A stretch of 64,000 bases of DNA from Glutamicibacter sp. JL.03c (lineage in GTDB: Bacteria; Actinomycetota; Actinomycetes; Actinomycetales; Micrococcaceae). The stretch is from NCBI RefSeq assembly GCF_025854375.1, contig NZ_CP107575.1:1860001-1924000 (forward strand). Direction: 5' to 3'. Each line of letters starts with the position of its first letter. Positions within the stretch are counted from its first letter, which is position 1. The notes under the pieces are model-generated. The model made no database searches. It was not told where the DNA came from and saw only the letters and a list, made by a program, of their open reading frames with translations. Below, piece by piece: positions 8,699-17,375 of the stretch. The position numbers were made by a program, and so were the translations under genes.

Positions 8699-9681
8699 GC
8701 TCTGCATTTGAAGTGCATCGCTGGCGCTTGGCAGGCACGCTGCTGATGCGACGAGCACTCGTGGCGCTTCCGGCGACACTCGGGTTGACCGCAGTGGTTT
8801 TTGCCCTTGCCAGCGTTGCCCCGGTTAACCCCCTGGCCAGCTATCTCGGCTCAAGCTATGCGCACACCAGCCTCGAACTGCGCGAAAAGTTCCGAACGGA
8901 GCTCGGGCTAGACCAGTCCTGGCTTCAGGTCTGGGCACACTGGATCTCCCGCGCGATGCACGGGGATTTAGGCTCCTCGCTGATCGAGGCCCGCCCGGTG
9001 GCGCAGGTATTGTCCGAGCGTATTCCGCTCACACTTTTGTTGACCGCCAGCGGCTTGATCCTAGCGATCGGGACCTCTTTGCTCTTGTCCCTTGCCGCAG
9101 TCAAATACCGGCTTGGCTTCGTCGATCGCGTCGTCCTTGCCATCGCCCACCTGGCTCAATCAATTCCACTTTTTGTCGTTGCCTTGCTCGCCATTGCCGT
9201 CATCGCGCTCCCTTTGGGATGGCCGACGGGCGGTATCGCGGCGGCAGGCGAAGTCCCGAGTTTCGGCTCGCTGTCCACTCATTTGCTGTTGCCCGCAACA
9301 GTGCTGGCCTTCAGCCTATTGCCCTGGCTGCTGCTCAATCTCCGAACATCACTCATTGAAGCCATGGACTCCGATTCGGTATTGGCAGCCCGGGGCCGCG
9401 GAGCCAAGAACATCCTGCTGCGCGAAGCCCTGCCTCAAGCCCTGCTGCCCTTCTTGACCGTGATCGGATCCCGTCTGGGCGAGTTGATCACGGGCGCATT
9501 GATCATCGAGACCATTTTCGCTTGGCCCGGGATCGCCTCGGCTGTCATCGAGTCAGCCGTAGCCGGCGACTTCGCCCTGCTCGCAGCGGTCACCATCTGC
9601 TCGGCCCTCGCTGTCTTCGCCGGCAATGCGCTGGCTGATGCCGCGTACTTGATGGCCGACGCTAGGGTGAGCCATGCGTAG
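8695..9681 (+). CDS. ABC transporter permease, NikB/DppB type
   Basis: 328 residues if read from GTG 8695, whose GTGA overlaps the stop of the lipoprotein gene; ATG 8683 and ATG 8746 are the alternatives. It has about six membrane helices. The N-terminal helix is followed by a periplasmic part with LREKFRTELGLDQSWLQVWAHWISRAMHGDLGSS, the hallmark of DppB/NikB permeases. The cytoplasmic coupling loop SDSVLAARGRGAKNILLREALPQALLPFLTV is the EAA motif. It pairs with the permease half of the next gene to form the channel. Confidence 0.85.
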   Translation: MSSAFEVHRWRLAGTLLMRRALVALPATLGLTAVVFALASVAPVNPLASYLGSSYAHTSLELREKFRTELGLDQSWLQVWAHWISRAMHGDLGSSLIEARPVAQVLSERIPLTLLLTASGLILAIGTSLLLSLAAVKYRLGFVDRVVLAIAHLAQSIPLFVVALLAIAVIALPLGWPTGGIAAAGEVPSFGSLSTHLLLPATVLAFSLLPWLLLNLRTSLIEAMDSDSVLAARGRGAKNILLREALPQALLPFLTVIGSRLGELITGALIIETIFAWPGIASAVIESAVAGDFALLAAVTICSALAVFAGNALADAAYLMADARVSHA

Positions 9682-11233
9682 ATTACGGTTGCCAATCCTG
9701 CCTGCAGCCATAGGCGCAACACTGATGCTTTATGCGCTGCTGGTTCCCATGCTGAACTCCCACGCCATCGACGCCATTGATTTGACCGCGGTGTACGAGC
9801 ATCCCGGGACAGGACACCTCTTCGGAACGGACCAGCTGGGCCGCGATCTGTGGACCCGAACGGCTGCAGCCCTGCGTGTTTCATTGCTGATGGCTCTGGG
9901 ATCAGCAACGTTGGCCACGATTCTGGGCATCGTCGCGGCCACAGTCGCGGTGACCGGCGGGAAACTCATTGACGGCATCATCAGCCGGTCAATCGACGGC
10001 CTCAACGCAATACCGCACCTGCTCTTGTCCATAGTCATCTTGGCCCTATGGCCAGGGCAAATCTGGGCCATCGTCCTTTCCATAGCGCTGACCCATTGGA
10101 CGCAGGTCGCCCGCGTGCTGCGCTCCAAGTTGCTCGCCGAACGGGAAAGCGGCTATGTCCAGCTCACCGCCGCGTCCGGTGCCAGCACGATGGCCATCTG
10201 GCGAACGCATCTCATCCCTGCAGTGCTGCCCCAGATAGCAATTGCCTTTGGCTTGCAAGTTCCGCATGCCATGTGGCACGAATCCGCCCTCTCCTTCCTG
10301 GGCGTGGGGCTACCGCCGCAGGCCGCATCCCTCGGATTGCTTTTGGAAGACGCACGCAGCGGAATCCTTGCCGGCTCGTGGTGGCTGCTGCTCTTCCCCT
10401 CGGCAGTCCTGATCCTGGCCTGCTGGGCCGTGGCAGGGCTTGCCCAGCACGAGGAGAAAGCGCGAACTGCGCAACATTCAGCCAAAGGCCACCGGAAAGG
10501 TGCTCGCGCCCAGGCGCCTCACACGACTCGTGAACCCCGCACAGGATTCACCGCACGCGTGAGAGTCAACGCCGGCGCCGATGTACTCATAGATCACGTG
10601 GAGATCAATGCAGAAGGCGGGTCAATCACCGCTCTCATGGGGCCATCAGGGGCAGGGAAAACGCTGGTCCTCAGAGCCATCGCTGGGCTGCTGCCTTCTA
10701 CTTTGGATGCATCAACCGCGGTGACCATCAACGGCCAGGCCTGCGGCAACGCGCGCAGCGGTCAGATGTTGGGTAAAGAACTCGTTTTCATCCCCGGTTC
10801 AGCGGCAACCGCGCTCAATCCGGTACGCACACTTCGCAAAGCATTGGCCAGAGCATTCCGGGAGCACGCTCGTGATGCAACCACTCAGAATCTTGAAGGC
10901 TATTGGCAAGTATTCGGTTTGGATTCCCACCTGTTGGACCACTACCCCCACCAACTATCAGGAGGGCAAGCGCAACGCGCGCTCCTGGCCCTGGGACTAG
11001 TCAGCCGCCCAGCGTGCATAGTGCTTGACGAACCCACCAGCGCATTGGATCGGGATACTCGGCTGGTCATCACGGAGATCTTGCGCGGCGCGGCAAATGA
11101 CGGTGCAGCCATCTTGATGGTGACCCACGATGCCGAGTTAGCCGAACACCTCGCCACAACCGTCTATACCATGGACAGCGGGCAACTGGTTTCGCCGCAA
11201 CCAATAGCTCAAGAACAAGGAAGCATCGCATGA
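9674..11233 (+). CDS. Fused NikC-type permease and NikD-type ATPase
   Basis: 519 residues in one uninterrupted frame joining two normally separate subunits. Residues 1 to about 255 are a DppC/NikC permease: GHLFGTDQLGRDLWTR near the N-terminus, about six membrane helices and the coupling loop ESGYVQLTAASGASTMAIWRTHLIP. A basic, Ala/His-rich linker (about 258-295) leads to a full ABC ATPase: Walker A GPSGAGKT near 322-330, HQLSGGQAQRALLALGL, Walker B CIVLDEPTSALD and the switch MVTHD. The ATG at 9674 overlaps the previous gene by 8 bp, and the TGA overlaps the next ATG. No stop or frameshift is visible at the junction, so the fusion is not an annotation artefact of the sequence as given. Confidence 0.85.
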   Translation: MRRLRLPILPAAIGATLMLYALLVPMLNSHAIDAIDLTAVYEHPGTGHLFGTDQLGRDLWTRTAAALRVSLLMALGSATLATILGIVAATVAVTGGKLIDGIISRSIDGLNAIPHLLLSIVILALWPGQIWAIVLSIALTHWTQVARVLRSKLLAERESGYVQLTAASGASTMAIWRTHLIPAVLPQIAIAFGLQVPHAMWHESALSFLGVGLPPQAASLGLLLEDARSGILAGSWWLLLFPSAVLILACWAVAGLAQHEEKARTAQHSAKGHRKGARAQAPHTTREPRTGFTARVRVNAGADVLIDHVEINAEGGSITALMGPSGAGKTLVLRAIAGLLPSTLDASTAVTINGQACGNARSGQMLGKELVFIPGSAATALNPVRTLRKALARAFREHARDATTQNLEGYWQVFGLDSHLLDHYPHQLSGGQAQRALLALGLVSRPACIVLDEPTSALDRDTRLVITEILRGAANDGAAILMVTHDAELAEHLATTVYTMDSGQLVSPQPIAQEQGSIA

Positions 11234-11910
11234 CCCTGACGATGAATGCGGTGACTCTCAATGCCGTGGGGCGCCAGATCCTCCCACCGACCACCCTCCA
11301 CGTTCCTGACCGGCACATGGTGGGGCTGACCGCTCCATCTGGCGCAGGAAAGACCAGCCTGCTCGCATTGGCAGCGCTATTAAAACGTCCAGATACGGGC
11401 CAGATCCGTATTGATCAGATCCCTATCCCCTCGGACAAGGGTACGCCAAAAATCCCGGTCAACGTGCGTCGACGCATTGGGGTACTCCCCCAGGATCCCA
11501 GAAGGTTTGCCGATCCGCGGCTGACGCTCGCCCAGACGATCGCCGCCCCCTTGGCATTTCGTGACCGTCGTTCACGTCCGGCACCCAAGCATTATCAGGA
11601 GCAGCTGCTGGCGCTGGCTGCTCAGTTGCACCTGACCGAAAAAGTGCTTGATAGGCATCCTTCCCAAGTCTCTGATGGGCAGCTGCAACGAGCATTGCTG
11701 GCGCGGGCGCTCAGCCTGAATCCAACACTGCTAGTGTGCGACGAGCCGACCTCATCCCTCGATCCTGCAACGACCACAGTGATTTTCGAGGTGCTTCGCA
11801 GCAAGGCAGATGAAGGCGCTTGCGTAGTGGTAGCGTCGCATGATCGAGCTTCGCTCAAAGAGCATTGCGACGAAATTGTCCCGCTGGCTGATCTGCAAAG
11901 GGGTCAATAA
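11230..11910 (+). CDS. ABC transporter ATPase, NikE type
   Basis: 226 residues, starting at ATG 11230 that overlaps the upstream stop (ATGA). It has Walker A APSGAGKTS (about 35-43), a Q-loop at VLPQDP, Walker B LLVCDEPTSSLD and the switch VVASHD. The signature motif reads VSDGQLQRALLARAL, with Asp in place of the first Gly of LSGGQ. It is shorter than NikE/DppF (about 260 residues) and lacks the C-terminal substrate-family tail. It should pair with the ATPase half of the upstream fusion. The gene ends 3 bp before the convergent urease operon ends, with no terminator between. Confidence 0.8.
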   Translation: MTLTMNAVTLNAVGRQILPPTTLHVPDRHMVGLTAPSGAGKTSLLALAALLKRPDTGQIRIDQIPIPSDKGTPKIPVNVRRRIGVLPQDPRRFADPRLTLAQTIAAPLAFRDRRSRPAPKHYQEQLLALAAQLHLTEKVLDRHPSQVSDGQLQRALLARALSLNPTLLVCDEPTSSLDPATTTVIFEVLRSKADEGACVVVASHDRASLKEHCDEIVPLADLQRGQ

Positions 11911-11913
11911 CCC

Positions 11914-12756
11914 TTAGAATTTGCGTAGTTCCACAGGATTCTGGCTTCGAAGCCGGCTTCGCAGCTCATTGACAATGCTCATCAGCACAGCGGCCGCCGA
12001 TTCGGTTGAAGTGCCCAAGGTCCGTATGGACAGCCCCGGTGCTGCTGTCGTGGAAATTCCAACTTGGACGTGTTCCTTCTGCTGTTGCGCCACATCATAG
12101 GCAAGGTCTCGAAGCTGCTCAACCATGTTGCTGTCGATACGTGAATCAATCGCCAGCAGCATGCCAACATGGGTAAAACCCTGCAGATAGAGCATTGACT
12201 CGACCTCCTGGGTGCCAGGCTCCACCAGAAGATTGTCCAGGACCGAGAGCTTACCGTTGATATGGACTTCAGTGCGAAGACGAATCCGCTGGTATTTGAA
12301 CCGTCCGCTATCGGGGCTCCAGCCCGGTGTGATGATTTCAAGCAGGACCAGAGAACTGGACTCTTGCATGTGAACGATCGTCTCTTGGCGATAGCTTGCG
12401 TCGCGGTAGGCGATCAGCTGATCCGGCAGGTATTCCAGCACGGCCTTCTCGCCCAGCTCAAGAGTCAACTGCGCGTGCGCTTCGCCTTGGGGCGTTCGGT
12501 AGATCTTGGTCGCGGATTGAGTGGTGAGCAGCAAGCTGGAACCCGGGCCGACAATAATGCCAATACGATATTGGTCTGCACCGAGGTACCCTCCGCCGGG
12601 GTTGATCACCGTGTAGCAGACTTGTGGCGTGCTATCGAGGTAGTGCGGGCGAAGCACGCGCAGGGCTCCTTGATGGAACTGGCTGGTGGCTATGTCCTTG
12701 TTTGCCCTGCGCTCGATACCCAGATCAAGCTCACCGGTGAGTCGTCGTTCAGCCAC
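11914..12756 (-). CDS. ureD: Urease accessory protein UreD
   Basis: 280 residues from GTG 12756, whose G is shared with the ureG stop (TAGTG); a TTG at 12795 would add 13 residues but overlaps ureG by 40 bp and is less likely. UreD (UreH) forms the scaffold that, with UreF and UreG, delivers nickel to apo-urease. Family features are ALRVLRPHYLD near the N-terminus, YTVINPGGGYLGADQY, LTTQSATKIYRTPQG and YLPDQLIAYRDASYRQ. It is the last gene of ureABCEFGD, the order usual for actinobacteria. Confidence 0.93.
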   Translation of the reverse strand: MAERRLTGELDLGIERRANKDIATSQFHQGALRVLRPHYLDSTPQVCYTVINPGGGYLGADQYRIGIIVGPGSSLLLTTQSATKIYRTPQGEAHAQLTLELGEKAVLEYLPDQLIAYRDASYRQETIVHMQESSSLVLLEIITPGWSPDSGRFKYQRIRLRTEVHINGKLSVLDNLLVEPGTQEVESMLYLQGFTHVGMLLAIDSRIDSNMVEQLRDLAYDVAQQQKEHVQVGISTTAAPGLSIRTLGTSTESAAAVLMSIVNELRSRLRSQNPVELRKF

Positions 12757-13367
12757 TAAGCAAGATCCGTCATCAACACGTCGTGCTTGAGCCAAGCAAT
12801 CACCTGATCCAGTCCATCATCGGTCTTCAGATTAGTGAAGCAGAACGGCTTGTCACCGCGGAACTGCTTGGAATCAGACTCCATGACCGACAGATCAGCC
12901 CCGACGAATGGCGCGAGGTCGGTTTTATTAATGATGAACAAGTCGGACTTGATCATGCCCTGGCCTGCCTTGCGCGGGATCTTCTCCCCCTGGGCAACGT
13001 CAATAATGTAGATGGAAAAGTCCACGAGTTCGGGCGAGAAGGTCGCCGAAAGATTATCGCCTCCGGACTCGACAAAAATGATCTGGAGGTCTTGGTGCTT
13101 GGCCTTCAGATCCTCGATAGCCGCTTCGTTCATCGACGTATCTTCACGAATGGCGGTGTGCGGGCAACCGCCCGTCTCGATGCCGACAATCCGGTCCAAG
13201 GGCAGTACGCCATTTGCGGCGAGAATCTTGGCGTCTTCAATGGTGTAGATGTCGTTGGTGATCGCTGCCATGGAAATTTCAGCCTCCAAAGCACGGGTGA
13301 TGCGTTCGATGAGTTGTGTCTTGCCGGCGCCAACTGGGCCGCCGATGCCGATGCGAATTGGTTCCAT
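12756..13367 (-). CDS. ureG: Urease accessory GTPase UreG
   Basis: 203 residues from ATG 13367 with GAGGAAAAGATT upstream; the frame is open farther upstream but without a better site. UreG is the SIMIBI GTPase that carries nickel to the urease assembly complex. P-loop GGPVGAGKT lies at about residues 8-16; the nickel-binding CPH is in [28 protein letters not shown] and the guanine-specificity motif NKTDL are present. Length equals the family norm. It begins 49 bp after ureF. Confidence 0.97.
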   Translation of the reverse strand: MEPIRIGIGGPVGAGKTQLIERITRALEAEISMAAITNDIYTIEDAKILAANGVLPLDRIVGIETGGCPHTAIREDTSMNEAAIEDLKAKHQDLQIIFVESGGDNLSATFSPELVDFSIYIIDVAQGEKIPRKAGQGMIKSDLFIINKTDLAPFVGADLSVMESDSKQFRGDKPFCFTNLKTDDGLDQVIAWLKHDVLMTDLA

Positions 13368-13416
13368 AATCTTTTCCTCGAATCTGTTAGGACCGTTGCG
13401 ACGGTCGATTGAATCT

Positions 13417-14112
13417 TCAGGACATGAACATGCGTGCACGCTGGTGCTCATGGCGCATCTGGGCTATTTCCAATCCCGGGGTGGCCACACCCAAGTCCCG
13501 GTCATCCATGATGCAAATCCTTGTGATCGCCGCGTTCACCGTCTCATGCATTTGGCGAATCACGCGTTGTCCAGCGTCTTGTCCCAAGGGGATGGCACGA
13601 ATCGCGTTCTGTGTCAGGCTGGTTGCCGTCGAAAACAAGTAGCTGCCAAGTGCATCGGCAAGCGGGGCGCCTGCACCGCGAGCAGCCAATGCATAGGCGA
13701 TGGCTGGATGCCCTGTGCAGACCCCAGACCGGATTGCTGCCTGATAGCTTTGCAATGCTGGAACCGCGAAACCGGCCAGTGCGACTGCGAGCATTCGCGC
13801 TCCCATTTTCTGTGCTGCGACACGTAGCTGGCGTGGCAAAGCTGACGCATTAATGAGCTGGTCTAATTCGACAATGCGAGAATCATCTTCCGCTTCGAAG
13901 GCAAGACGCAGCAGCAATCCGTCGGTATAGGACAGCGATTGCTGCAGAAACAGCCGCAGCCACTGGGCAAAACTCGCTTCGTCATGCACATGTCCGGTGT
14001 CCAAATAAGTTTCCATCCCGAAGGAGTGGCTGAAAGCTCCGGTAGGCAAAGCCGAGTCGGAGAGCTGCATGAGCGTCAGCAGGTATCCGGAGCTAGTGGG
14101 TGTGTTCGGCAT
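13417..14112 (-). CDS. ureF: Urease accessory protein UreF
   Basis: 231 residues, all-helical. [27 protein letters not shown] near the N-terminus, and [28 protein letters not shown] farther on, are the UreF signatures. UreF gates nickel transfer from UreG to urease. The start overlaps the end of ureE by 20 bp, which suggests translational coupling. Confidence 0.95.
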   Translation of the reverse strand: MPNTPTSSGYLLTLMQLSDSALPTGAFSHSFGMETYLDTGHVHDEASFAQWLRLFLQQSLSYTDGLLLRLAFEAEDDSRIVELDQLINASALPRQLRVAAQKMGARMLAVALAGFAVPALQSYQAAIRSGVCTGHPAIAYALAARGAGAPLADALGSYLFSTATSLTQNAIRAIPLGQDAGQRVIRQMHETVNAAITRICIMDDRDLGVATPGLEIAQMRHEHQRARMFMS

Positions 14113-14566
14113 GCCGGAAGGGAACGGGCATGACGCGTTCCTGTCGCTCGTATGGTGCCTGATGGTGCTTCAGGAAGTCCTCTACGGTGTGATCGTATGG
14201 AACCACCATCACCTCGGCCCCATATTCAGATTCCGCGTCAAAGAATTGCGCTTGCAGGTGCCGGTTCCCCAGTGAATGGGCGACGAATCCCATTTCGAAG
14301 ACTGTCCTCGGCGCGATCACCAGCACATCTGTGGGCAAGACGGAAATGGTGATGAGATCCTTTTCAGAAACCAGCAGGACATCCCCATCGCGCAGGTCAG
14401 GCCCAGGTGCGAGGCGCAGGCCCAATTCCCGACCATGATCAGTCGTCACTCGCTGGATTCGCTTTACCAAGTCGGCGCTGGCCAGAACCACTTTTTCGTG
14501 ATGCCGCCCATCGAGCAGCTCATGGCTTTCCTCGTGGATGTTTCCCACGAGTTTTTCAATAATCAT
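14093..14566 (-). CDS. ureE: Urease nickel chaperone UreE
   Basis: 157 residues, with an N-terminal peptide-binding domain (LVKRIQRVTTDHGRELGLRL) and a C-terminal metal-binding domain containing AHSLGNRHLQAQF and VPYDHTVEDFLKHH. The tail ends in RHAEHTH, a short His cluster that can bind nickel, much smaller than the His-rich tails of enterobacterial UreE. The start ATG 14566 has AGGAGAAC in front. Confidence 0.93.
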   Translation of the reverse strand: MIIEKLVGNIHEESHELLDGRHHEKVVLASADLVKRIQRVTTDHGRELGLRLAPGPDLRDGDVLLVSEKDLITISVLPTDVLVIAPRTVFEMGFVAHSLGNRHLQAQFFDAESEYGAEVMVVPYDHTVEDFLKHHQAPYERQERVMPVPFRHAEHTH

Positions 14567-14598
14567 CGTTCTCCTAGAAAGATTTCCTCGTTCTGCGG

Positions 14599-16311
14599 TC
14601 AGAAAAGGAAGTACCGCTGGGTCATCGGCAGTTCGATAGCGGGCTCGCTGGTTGCCAATTCACCGTCAACAAACACTTGGTAGGTTTCGGCGTCGACCTT
14701 GATCTCCGGCGTGTTGCCGTTGTGCTTGAGGTCTGCCTTGGCCAGCCCCCGAATGCCCTTGCATGGGCGGATTACTTTGCGAAGGCCAAGTTGCGCCGGG
14801 ACTCCCTCGTCGATTGCGGCCTGCGACATGAAGGTAATTGAGCTTTCAAAGACAGCACGCCCCATCGATCCGAAGCTCGGACGCATCGTTCGTGGCTGAG
14901 GAGTCGGGATCGAAGCGTTCGAGTCGCCCATGATTGACTGTACGATCATGCCCCCCTTGATAATCAGCTCTGGCTTGATGCCGAAGAAGGCAGGATCCCA
15001 CAAGACGAGGTCAGCAAATTTTCCTTCTTCTACGCTGCCGATGGAATCCGCGATGCCGTGGGCAATGGCCGGGTTGATCGTATATTTGGCAACGTATCGT
15101 TTCAGGCGTTCGTTGTCGCCAATTTCAGGATCACCAGCCAGTTTCCCGCGTTGGCGCTTCATGGAGTCGGCGACCTGCCAGGTGCGCAGTACCACTTCAC
15201 CAACGCGGCCCATAGCTTGGGAATCGGATGATGTAATCGAAAAGACTCCCATGTCGTGCAATACGTCTTCGGCGGCAATGGTCTCCGGACGAATTCGTGA
15301 ATCAGCAAATGCCACGTCTTCCGGAATGTCGGGATTCAAGTGGTGGCAGACCATCAGCATGTCGAGGTGTTCGTCAACCGTATTGCCGGTGTAAGGCAAC
15401 GTCGGGTTTGTGGAGGCAGGGATGACATTAGGCAACCCGGCCATGCGGATGATGTCAGGTGCATGCCCGCCACCGGCTCCTTCAGTGTGGAACGTGTGAA
15501 TGACTCGTCCGGCAATGGCTTCGATGGTGTCTTCGACAAATCCGCATTCGTTCAATGTATCCGTGTGAATGGCGACTTGAACGTCGAATTTGTCGGCGAC
15601 TTTCAATGAGGTATCGATTGACGAAGTAGTGGCGCCCCAGTCTTCGTGAATTTTTAGGCCGATCGCACCGGCCTTGATCTGTTCAACCAATGGCGCCTCG
15701 TCGCTTGCGTGCCCCTTGCCCAGGAACCCGATGTTCATCGGCAGATCTTCAACCGCTTGAAGCATGCGTGCGATATGCCAGGCGCCAGGCGTCAGGCTAG
15801 TTGCCTTGGTTCCTTCAGCTGGGCCGGTTCCGCCGCCGATCATGGTGGTCGTACCATTTGCCAGGGCAGCTTCGACTTGGCCTGGCGAGACAAAGTGAAT
15901 GTGGGTGTCGATCGCGCCTGCGGTGAGAATCTTGTGCTCTCCAGCGATGACTTCGGTGGCTGCCCCAATGGTTATATCGACGCCATCGGAAATATCCGGA
16001 TTTCCGGCTTTGCCGATCTTGAAAATGTGCCCGTCTCGGAGGGCGACGTCAGCTTTGTAAATCCCGGAATAATCCAAAACCACCACGTTGGTGATGACGG
16101 TATCTGGGATGTTCTGGTCTCTGGTCAATCGGCCATTTTGGCCCATGCCGTCTCGAATGACTTTTCCTCCACCGAAGACGACTTCTTCGCCATACGTGGT
16201 GTAGTCGTGTTCGATTTCCAATAACAGTTCAGTATCAGCCAGTCGAATAGCATCGCCAGTGGTGGGACCGTACATTTCTGAATACTGCCTGCGGGTCATG
16301 TCAAAGCTCAT
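14599..16311 (-). CDS. ureC: Urease alpha subunit UreC
   Basis: 570 residues, full length. It is the catalytic subunit that hydrolyses urea to ammonia and carbamate at a dinuclear nickel centre. Visible are the metal ligands in [11 protein letters not shown], the carbamylated lysine at 220 in [25 protein letters not shown], the flap region [22 protein letters not shown] with its catalytic His, and [12 protein letters not shown]. The ATG overlaps the ureB stop (ATGA). Confidence 0.98.
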   Translation of the reverse strand: MSFDMTRRQYSEMYGPTTGDAIRLADTELLLEIEHDYTTYGEEVVFGGGKVIRDGMGQNGRLTRDQNIPDTVITNVVVLDYSGIYKADVALRDGHIFKIGKAGNPDISDGVDITIGAATEVIAGEHKILTAGAIDTHIHFVSPGQVEAALANGTTTMIGGGTGPAEGTKATSLTPGAWHIARMLQAVEDLPMNIGFLGKGHASDEAPLVEQIKAGAIGLKIHEDWGATTSSIDTSLKVADKFDVQVAIHTDTLNECGFVEDTIEAIAGRVIHTFHTEGAGGGHAPDIIRMAGLPNVIPASTNPTLPYTGNTVDEHLDMLMVCHHLNPDIPEDVAFADSRIRPETIAAEDVLHDMGVFSITSSDSQAMGRVGEVVLRTWQVADSMKRQRGKLAGDPEIGDNERLKRYVAKYTINPAIAHGIADSIGSVEEGKFADLVLWDPAFFGIKPELIIKGGMIVQSIMGDSNASIPTPQPRTMRPSFGSMGRAVFESSITFMSQAAIDEGVPAQLGLRKVIRPCKGIRGLAKADLKHNGNTPEIKVDAETYQVFVDGELATSEPAIELPMTQRYFLF

Positions 16312-16649
16312 GATTGCTGTTCCCGATCATTTGTAGCAGCGTTGTCCAACGGGCCTGCGACGTGGTCGCGGAAGCCGTGGACCTCGCGATCACCGGAAAA
16401 TTCAACAAGGTTTACGGTTCGGGCATCGCCCGGTTCGAAGCGAACAGCGGTCCCCGCTGGGATATCGAGGCGGAATCCTCGTGCGGCATCGCGATCGAAT
16501 TCAAGTTGTGGGTTTACCTCAGCGAAGTGAAAGTGCGAACCAACCTGCACTGGACGGTCACCACGATTGATGAGTTTCAGCTCAAGCGTCTTCTGCGTCT
16601 GGTTGCAGGCGATGGGGTCGTCGCGAAGAACGTACTCTCCCGGAATCAT
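16308..16649 (-). CDS. ureB: Urease beta subunit UreB
   Basis: 113 residues, all-beta structural subunit of urease. [11 protein letters not shown] at the N-terminus, [22 protein letters not shown] and [26 protein letters not shown] are diagnostic. Separate A and B subunits indicate the bacterial three-subunit form, not the fused Helicobacter type. It begins 27 bp after ureA. Confidence 0.97.
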   Translation of the reverse strand: MIPGEYVLRDDPIACNQTQKTLELKLINRGDRPVQVGSHFHFAEVNPQLEFDRDAARGFRLDIPAGTAVRFEPGDARTVNLVEFSGDREVHGFRDHVAGPLDNAATNDREQQS

Positions 16650-16676
16650 GGAATCTACCTTTCGTTTCCGCGTGAA

Positions 16677-16979
16677 CTAGCGAATTGGATTATGGACCGT
16701 GACGAGTTTGGTTCCGTTGGGGAAGGTAGCTTCAACCTGGACGTCGGGGATCATTTCTGCGATCCCTTCCATCACGTCTTCGCGGCGCAGGATGGTGGTC
16801 CCATAGCTCATCAGGTCGGCCACAGAGCGACCGTCTCGCGCGCCTTCAATCAACTCATAAGTGATGATGGCGATGGACTCCGGGTAGTTGAGTTTCAGCC
16901 CCCGCGCTTGGCGGCGCCGCGCCAAATCAGCGGCTACGACGATCATGAGCTTTTCTTGCTCCCTCGGCGTTAAATGCAT
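16677..16979 (-). CDS. ureA: Urease gamma subunit UreA
   Basis: 100 residues from ATG 16979, giving the family N-terminus [13 protein letters not shown]. An ATG at 16994 would add MGIQL; I prefer the inner one because it matches the family start and has GGGGATT upstream. [38 protein letters not shown] and [11 protein letters not shown] are conserved. First gene of the urease operon. Confidence 0.96.
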   Translation of the reverse strand: MHLTPREQEKLMIVVAADLARRRQARGLKLNYPESIAIITYELIEGARDGRSVADLMSYGTTILRREDVMEGIAEMIPDVQVEATFPNGTKLVTVHNPIR

Positions 16980-17375
16980 TAACTGAATCCCCATTCAAGA
17001 GTTGTTTGGACGCTCCACATTTGTACTCGGAATCGGCCAAAACACGCCGGAGGGGCCGTGGATATGGCAAGAATAGCAGACCATGACTTGAGCATTGACC
17101 GGGTCGCATTCACCCTTCGAACCGCTCGTCGACATAGTTTATTTTCCCAAGACAGCTATGATTTTACTCAACCGAGATCACGAGCACCGGCTTGCCCGTT
17201 TCGTCAAGATTAAGAGCTCATTACATCTAGTGCCACCGCCTGCATCTCCTGCGAAAAAACGGCCGCGGCGCTTTGGCTTCAACCCAAACTGCTCCTCGAA
17301 TACCGCTGGTGCCAAATGGCCGTAGCGGATTCGAGGAGCAGCAGTATGGAGGTAATTTGCTCGCTCGTTTTGGGC
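16980..17375. other. Intergenic region upstream of the urease operon
   Basis: About 400 bp with no convincing gene. It must contain the ureA promoter on the minus strand; I see only weak boxes and no clear copy of the operator found before the nickel transporter. Its right part holds the terminator of the downstream-facing flavoprotein gene. Confidence 0.6.
17289..17341 (-). terminator. Probable terminator of the flavoprotein gene
   Basis: The 19-nt arm at 17289-17307 pairs with 17324-17341 with a single bulged base, around a 16-nt loop. It begins 34 bp beyond the stop of the minus-strand gene at 17376. The T content after the stem on the minus strand is moderate; a TTTTTT run lies 40 bp farther. 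Confidence 0.7.
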
